Below, in pieces: positions 59,872 through 64,000 of a stretch of DNA of 64,000 nt; position 1 is the first letter of the stretch, and the number at the start of each line of letters is the position of its first letter. This DNA comes from Xanthomonas floridensis (lineage in GTDB: Bacteria > Pseudomonadota > Gammaproteobacteria > Xanthomonadales > Xanthomonadaceae). The translations under genes and the position numbers were made by a program. Location of the stretch: positions 62,001-126,000 of the forward strand of contig NZ_LXNG01000003.1 of NCBI RefSeq assembly GCF_001642575.1, in the 5' to 3' direction. A model generated the notes under the pieces. That model was not told the origin of the DNA and ran no database searches. It saw nothing but the letters and a program-made list of their open reading frames with translations.

Positions 59872-60531
59872 CTACTCCAATCCCTCAACCAACTGCTCGG
59901 CACCCTTGCCAATCCCTGCCTTTGCAGCGTCATAGGCGCCCAGGCTGGCCTTGATGTTCATGGCACCTGGATACTGCTTTTCGACATAAGCGGCGAGCAG
60001 GCGATCGGTCTGCGCGTCGAAGATTTCCAACGCGTAGCTCACCGAGCCGGAGAATGCGCCTTGCTTGCCGCGTGCGGCCTGCACCGCGTTGTAGGATCCG
60101 CCGCCCAGATCCACCTTCATCAAGGTTCCCAGTACGCGTTTGCTGGGCTTGGCGCCGGTCAGGGTCATGCGTATCCGCAAGGTGTCGCGGTCGGCCGAAA
60201 GCGTGGGGCGCCAGCGCCGCGCGATGGCGTTGCCGAATTGCTGCTGCATCTCGTCGGCAAGCATGCGCTTGTCCTGCTCGGGCACGTTTTCGAACTGCGC
60301 ATCCGGGCCGCGGTAAATGGCGACCGGCTCGATGATGGCGGCGCGATAGTGCGACCAATCCACCTCGCCGTGATACGCATACGGCATGCGATTGCCGCGG
60401 CTGCCCTCGTGCGGGCGCAGATAGCTGGACGAGGGCAACTGGCGGTATGGCATCGGGCCGGTGCTGGCGCAGCCGGCCAGGGTCAGGCCGACGAGGGCGA
60501 GCGTGCAGCAACGAATGATGCGCTGGGACAT
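59872..60531 (-). CDS. Outer-membrane lipoprotein (DUF3313-like)
   Basis: A 219-residue lipoprotein precursor with a lipobox at 'LALVGLTLAGC'. The mature domain contains 'AIIEPVAIYRGPDAQFENVP', 'RPTLSADRDTLRIRMTLTGA' and the C-terminal 'LGAYDAAKAGIGKGAEQLVE', as in DUF3313 proteins of unknown role. The ATG at 60531 begins the signal peptide; the long frame upstream has no protein features. It ends immediately after a heptamer array. Confidence 0.82.
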   Translation of the reverse strand: MSQRIIRCCTLALVGLTLAGCASTGPMPYRQLPSSSYLRPHEGSRGNRMPYAYHGEVDWSHYRAAIIEPVAIYRGPDAQFENVPEQDKRMLADEMQQQFGNAIARRWRPTLSADRDTLRIRMTLTGAKPSKRVLGTLMKVDLGGGSYNAVQAARGKQGAFSGSVSYALEIFDAQTDRLLAAYVEKQYPGAMNIKASLGAYDAAKAGIGKGAEQLVEGLE

Positions 60532-60596
60532 GATGCGGAGCCTATGTGAGAAGTCGAACGAGGGCTGGGACCGGGCGGGCAGGGCGTGTGCCGGCG

Positions 60597-60890
60597 TCAA
60601 TGCAGCAGCGCGCTGGCCATGGCCAGCACAAAGGCGAGGCCGGAAGCGGCAAACACCACGCCACGCGTGACCCAGCGCTGCAGGCGGCGCAGCTTGCGCG
60701 CGCTGCGGATATCCGGCAGCGCGCACCAGATGTCGCGGTTGCGGATGCCGGTGCGGCCGCAACGGAAATCCAGTGGCAGCGCAGCGCCGGTCGTGGCGAT
60801 CAGGCTGTCGTTGGCCGCGCTGTGCGGCGTCGACAGCGCCGGAGTGGCACGTGGGATCGGTGTGGAACGGGGCGAGGACATCATCACCAT
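60597..60890 (-). CDS. Small single-helix membrane protein
   Basis: A 97-residue protein with one C-terminal hydrophobic helix ('VVFAASGLAFVLAMASALL') preceded by a basic stretch ('SARKLRRLQRW'). The N-terminus is low-complexity. No family is recognised. ATG starts at 60890, 60884 and 60881 are possible. It lies 65 bases upstream of the lipoprotein gene on the same strand. Confidence 0.5.
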   Translation of the reverse strand: MVMMSSPRSTPIPRATPALSTPHSAANDSLIATTGAALPLDFRCGRTGIRNRDIWCALPDIRSARKLRRLQRWVTRGVVFAASGLAFVLAMASALLH

Positions 60891-61000
60891 GCATCCTGGA
60901 TGCGTGCGGTGAGTGCACTGTAGGCAGGCAGGTTTGGGAACTTATTGGATGCGGCCGGCAGCTGCGCCGGTGCGCGTTTAAAGCGGCTACCAAAAAAATT

Positions 61001-61082
61001 GCGAGCGGTCGTCAGGCGGGTGCGGACGGCGCGGAGGAACCGGAGTGCACGCGTGGTACATGCCGCATCGAGCATCTGCCAC
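61001..61082 (+). repeat. Interspersed intergenic repeat, copy C
   Basis: This matches copy A (36186-36272, opposite orientation) over most of its length: GCGAGCGGTCGTCAGGCGGG, AACCGGAGTGCACGCGTGG and ATGCCGC...AGCA. It lies at the 3' side of the histidine kinase gene. Confidence 0.75.
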
Positions 61083-61121
61083 GTTCCCCGGCGGTGAGCG
61101 CAGCAGGTTGGTTAGCTGCGC

Positions 61122-62306
61122 TCAGGCCACGGTGGGGGTGGAGTCGCCGGCAAATACCATGCGCACGCAGAAGCCGCGCCCATCGTTGCCTTCGCAGGTC
61201 TCGATCGTCGCGCCGTGCAGGCGTGCGATGCCTGCTACCAGCGACAACCCGATGCCGCTGCCCTGCACCTCGCTGCCGGGAACGCGATAGAACCGCTCGT
61301 AGATGGATGCGCGCGCGGCATCCGGGACGCCGGGGCCGTCATCGCTGACCTGGACGAACGGATGCAATACGTCGGCGCGCAGGCAATAGCCGCAACTCAC
61401 TTCCACCAGGCCGCGGCTGCGTCCATAGCGGATGGCGTTGTCGACCAGATTACGGATCAGGATGCCGACCGCATCCACATCGCAGCGCAGCAGGCAGGGC
61501 GAGGCAGCGATGTGCAGATCGATCTGGCGCGCATCGGCCTGCACGCTGAACTCGTCCAGCACGTGCGAGATCAGTTCACCCATCTCCACGCGCTGATAGG
61601 CCGCCGAGCTGATGCCGGCATCCAGCCGCGCCAGATCCAGCAACTGCTCGGCTAACCGGTTGCTGCGGCGCGCGGTCTCCAGCAACGGGTGCAGCGCTGC
61701 GTCCTTGGCCTCCAGCGTGGGGGCGCGCAATGCCACTTCTGCATAGGCGTGCAGTGCCGAGAGCGGTGTCCGCAGTTCATGCGCGGCGTCGGCGACGAAG
61801 TCGCGCTCGGCCTGCACCGCCTTTTCCACGCGCGCGAGCAGGGTGTTGAATGCCTCGATCAGTGGCCGGATCTCGTCCGGCACCCGATCCAGCGGTACCG
61901 GCTCGGTTTCCAGGCCGGTGCGTTGCGCGATAGCGCCAGACACGCTGCGTAACGGATTCAACGCGGTGCGCACTGCCCACCACACCAGCAGGCCGAGAAT
62001 GCCCAGCTGCGCGGTGTTGAGCGTCATCGCAATCAGGGTCTGCTTGAAACTCATGCGCGAAGACGCACTGCCGCTGATCGCCTGCGGGTCGGTCTGGTCA
62101 GGCTGCGCCGCGGGGGTGTCGAAGCGGTGTTGCAGCGTTTCGGGCAATGCGCTGACCAACTGATCGCCCAGCAGGTTGAGTTCCTGCTCGAAGACGCTGT
62201 GGTGTCCCTCGGTAACCAGCGCAACCAGAATCCACAACGAGGTGGACCAACTCAGCAGGACAATGGCGGCCAGCGCCGCCAGCATGCGCGCCTGCAGGGA
62301 CTTCAT
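61122..62306 (-). CDS. Sensor histidine kinase (QseC/PmrB-like)
   Basis: A 394-residue sensor with two transmembrane helices ('MLAALAAIVLLSWSTSLWIL' and 'TLNTAQLGILGLLVWWAVRT') bounding a small periplasmic domain, a HAMP region, the H-box 'DFVADAAHELRTPLSALHAY', and ATPase motifs 'IRNLVDNAIRYG' and 'VQVSDDGPGVPDA' with 'GSGIGLSLVAGIARLHG'. It overlaps its response regulator by four bases (ATGA), so the pair is translationally coupled. The signal is not deducible. Confidence 0.92.
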   Translation of the reverse strand: MKSLQARMLAALAAIVLLSWSTSLWILVALVTEGHHSVFEQELNLLGDQLVSALPETLQHRFDTPAAQPDQTDPQAISGSASSRMSFKQTLIAMTLNTAQLGILGLLVWWAVRTALNPLRSVSGAIAQRTGLETEPVPLDRVPDEIRPLIEAFNTLLARVEKAVQAERDFVADAAHELRTPLSALHAYAEVALRAPTLEAKDAALHPLLETARRSNRLAEQLLDLARLDAGISSAAYQRVEMGELISHVLDEFSVQADARQIDLHIAASPCLLRCDVDAVGILIRNLVDNAIRYGRSRGLVEVSCGYCLRADVLHPFVQVSDDGPGVPDAARASIYERFYRVPGSEVQGSGIGLSLVAGIARLHGATIETCEGNDGRGFCVRMVFAGDSTPTVA

Positions 62307-62968
62307 TCCGGTGCCTTGCCGATCATGTAGCCCTGGCCATACACGGTGGAGATGAGGTCCTCGCCAAGTTTGCGCCGCAGCTGGTGCACATAGACCGCGA
62401 TCATGTTGCTGCCGCCATCGGAGGGGCCGCCATACACGCCTTCTTCCAGCTGGTCCTTGGTGACCACGCGGCCGGCGCGCTCCATCAATGCCAGCAGCAG
62501 CCGATATTCGTGCGCGCTCAGCGCCACCCACTTGCCGGCCTTGGTGACCTTGCGGCTGCTCGGGTCCACGCTGACATCGCCCTGGCCGAGCAGGGGCACC
62601 ACGCGCCCCTGGCTGCGCCGGACGAGCGCGCGCAGCCGTGCCATCAGCTCGTCGAACTGGAACGGTTTGACCAGGTAATCGTCGGCGCCGGCATCCAGGC
62701 CACGGATGCGATCGGTGAGTTGGCCGCGTGCGGTCAGCGCAATGACCGGGGTGGCGTCGTAGTGGCCGCGCATGAAGCGGAGCACCGTCAAGCCGGATTC
62801 GCCGGGCAGGCCGATGTCCAGGAGCACCGCGGTGTAGCGATGATCCACCAGCGTGGTCTTGGCTGCGCTGGCGGTGTCGACGTGGTCGATGGTCCAGCAT
62901 TGCTGGCGCACACCCGCGCAGATGGCGTTGGCCAGCATGGTGTCGTCTTCGACCAGGAGCAGATGCAT
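62303..62968 (-). CDS. OmpR-family response regulator (QseB-like)
   Basis: A 221-residue regulator. The receiver has 'LLVEDDTMLANAICAGVRQ', phospho-acceptor Asp in 'AVLLDIGLPGESG', and Lys in 'YLVKPFQFDEL'. The winged helix ends 'ISTVYGQGYMIG'. The ATG at 62968 has only a weak ribosome-binding site (GGAAC). Cognate partner of the downstream kinase. Confidence 0.92.
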   Translation of the reverse strand: MHLLLVEDDTMLANAICAGVRQQCWTIDHVDTASAAKTTLVDHRYTAVLLDIGLPGESGLTVLRFMRGHYDATPVIALTARGQLTDRIRGLDAGADDYLVKPFQFDELMARLRALVRRSQGRVVPLLGQGDVSVDPSSRKVTKAGKWVALSAHEYRLLLALMERAGRVVTKDQLEEGVYGGPSDGGSNMIAVYVHQLRRKLGEDLISTVYGQGYMIGKAPE

Positions 62969-63125
62969 AGAGGTTCCGCCGGGCACAGGGCCAGTCCGAG
63001 ATCCGCGACACTGTCGGAGATGGTCGTTAGGAAAATATTAGTGCAAGGTATGCCCGGCACCAGAGCGTGCCCTGTGCGGTCCCTGGCCACGCCGCGCGCC
63101 CGGCGGGGAGCGCAGCGCCAGCGGC

Positions 63126-64000
63126 TCAGCGTTGCAGGATGGCGCGCAGGGCAGCGTCCAGCTGCGTGTACTGGAAGCGGAACCCGGCATCGAGCGCGCG
63201 CTGCGGCAGCACCCGCTGGCTGACCAGCAGCAGCTCGGCCATTTCGCCAAAACCCAGCCGCAGCAGCCCGGCCGGCAGCGCCAGCAGCGCCGGGCGATGC
63301 AGGACCGTGGCCAGCGTGCGGGCGAACTGCGCATTGGTGACCGGGTTGGGCGCGGTGGCGTTGTAGGCGCCAGCCTGCCCGTGCTGCAGCAACCAGACCA
63401 GTAGCGCGACCATGTCGGCGCGGTGGATCCAGCTCATCCAGTGCCGGCCATCGCCGAACGGCCCACCACCGCCGAAACGAAATGCCGGCAGCATGCGCGC
63501 CAGTGCGCCGCCATCGCGGTCCAGCACGATGCCGGTACGTACCACGCTCACCCGGGGACCGAGCGCGCCGATGCGGGCGGCTTCGGCTTCCCAGTCGCGG
63601 CACAGCAGCGCTGAAAAGTCATCGCCGGCGCTGTCGGCCTCGGTCAGTGCGGTGTCGCCACGGTCACCGTAATAGCCCACCGCCGAGCCCGAGATCAGGA
63701 CCGAGGGACGCTGCTCGGGCGACTGCCGTGCGATCCAGTCGTGCAGCTGGCGGGTGATGCCAAGCCGCGAGTCGCGGAAGCGCTGCTTGCGTGAGGCGGT
63801 CCAGCGCCCGGCGGCCAGCGGCTCGCCCGCCAGGTTGATGATGGCCTCGGCCTGCATCCCGTCCAGCCTCTCCACCGCGGTGACGCCGGGCAGGACACGG
63901 CCGGCACGGCGCGTATCGCGGGTCAGCACACTGACCTGGTGGCCGGCATGCAGTAGCGCCGGGCATAGGGCCTGGCCAATGAAGCCGGTGCCGCCGGTGA
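63126..64000 (-). CDS. TIGR01777-type epimerase (YfcH-like), 5' end outside window
   Basis: A nucleoside-diphosphate-sugar epimerase-like protein of the short-chain dehydrogenase fold. The dinucleotide motif 'TGGTGFIGQALCPALL' is at the window edge, so only the first few residues are missing. Conserved segments are 'VLISGSAVGYYGDRGDTALT', 'WEAEAARIG', 'VVRTGIVLDRDGGALARMLP' and 'WIHRADMVALL'. The biochemical role of the family is unknown. Confidence 0.92.
   Translation of the reverse strand, partial: TGGTGFIGQALCPALLHAGHQVSVLTRDTRRAGRVLPGVTAVERLDGMQAEAIINLAGEPLAAGRWTASRKQRFRDSRLGITRQLHDWIARQSPEQRPSVLISGSAVGYYGDRGDTALTEADSAGDDFSALLCRDWEAEAARIGALGPRVSVVRTGIVLDRDGGALARMLPAFRFGGGGPFGDGRHWMSWIHRADMVALLVWLLQHGQAGAYNATAPNPVTNAQFARTLATVLHRPALLALPAGLLRLGFGEMAELLLVSQRVLPQRALDAGFRFQYTQLDAALRAILQR

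Overview
The window reads as a contiguous piece of chromosome from a Xanthomonas-type gammaproteobacterium (Lysobacteraceae). This is inferred from the high GC content, a PhoP/PhoQ pair, the aroE, birA-coaX, trpS and yedA-rarD neighbourhoods, and intergenic heptamer and interspersed repeats of the sort common in that genus. I cannot name the species from sequence alone. I see no prophage, insertion sequence, CRISPR array or rRNA operon; there is one tRNA gene (Thr, anticodon TGT). Most of the window is housekeeping and envelope or stress genes separated by unusually long, repeat-bearing intergenic gaps.

Layout. 0-9 kb: the end of a LysR regulator, an exported DNA/RNA nuclease, a PepSY-membrane/flavoreductase fusion behind a Fur-box-like palindrome, a PD40 beta-propeller protein, aroE, two small membrane proteins and dinG. 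9-20 kb: an exported catalase with an ankyrin partner, a frameshifted NIPSNAP gene, dusA, phoP/phoQ with a small secreted leader gene, and a DUF1800/DUF1501 export pair. 20-32 kb: mtfA, birA-coaX-SPOR, tRNA-Thr, tmk, a four-gene roadblock/small-GTPase operon, arginase, two tandem entericidin-like lipoproteins, CsbD and trpS. 32-48 kb: a metallo-beta-lactamase-fold hydrolase, an M28 peptidase, two EamA-type transporters, a lipoprotein hydrolase, a MacB-like ABC efflux cluster with a divergent NarL/DesK-type two-component pair, and a ThuA-like protein. 48-64 kb: an ECF sigma/anti-sigma pair divergent from a catalase-family peroxidase plus cytochrome b561, a leucyl-aminopeptidase-like gene with a HAD phosphatase, an AI-2E-family permease, an ElaB/YqjE-like operon, a DegP/DegQ-type protease, an alanine/lysine-rich protein combining LEA-like 11-mers with a histone-H1-like tail, an OmpR/QseC-type two-component system and the start of an SDR-type epimerase.

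Functional themes are oxidative and envelope stress (two catalase-type enzymes, an ECF regulon, DegP, PhoPQ, entericidins, CsbD, ElaB/YqjE) and signalling. The points I find most worth a second look are these: matched divergent promoters of the form GGAAT-N16-CGTC in the ECF locus; a conservon-like roadblock/GTPase operon; a PepSY-flavoreductase fusion with a Fur-like operator; LEA-like repeats fused to an H1-like tail; and three families of intergenic repeats with several copies in this window.
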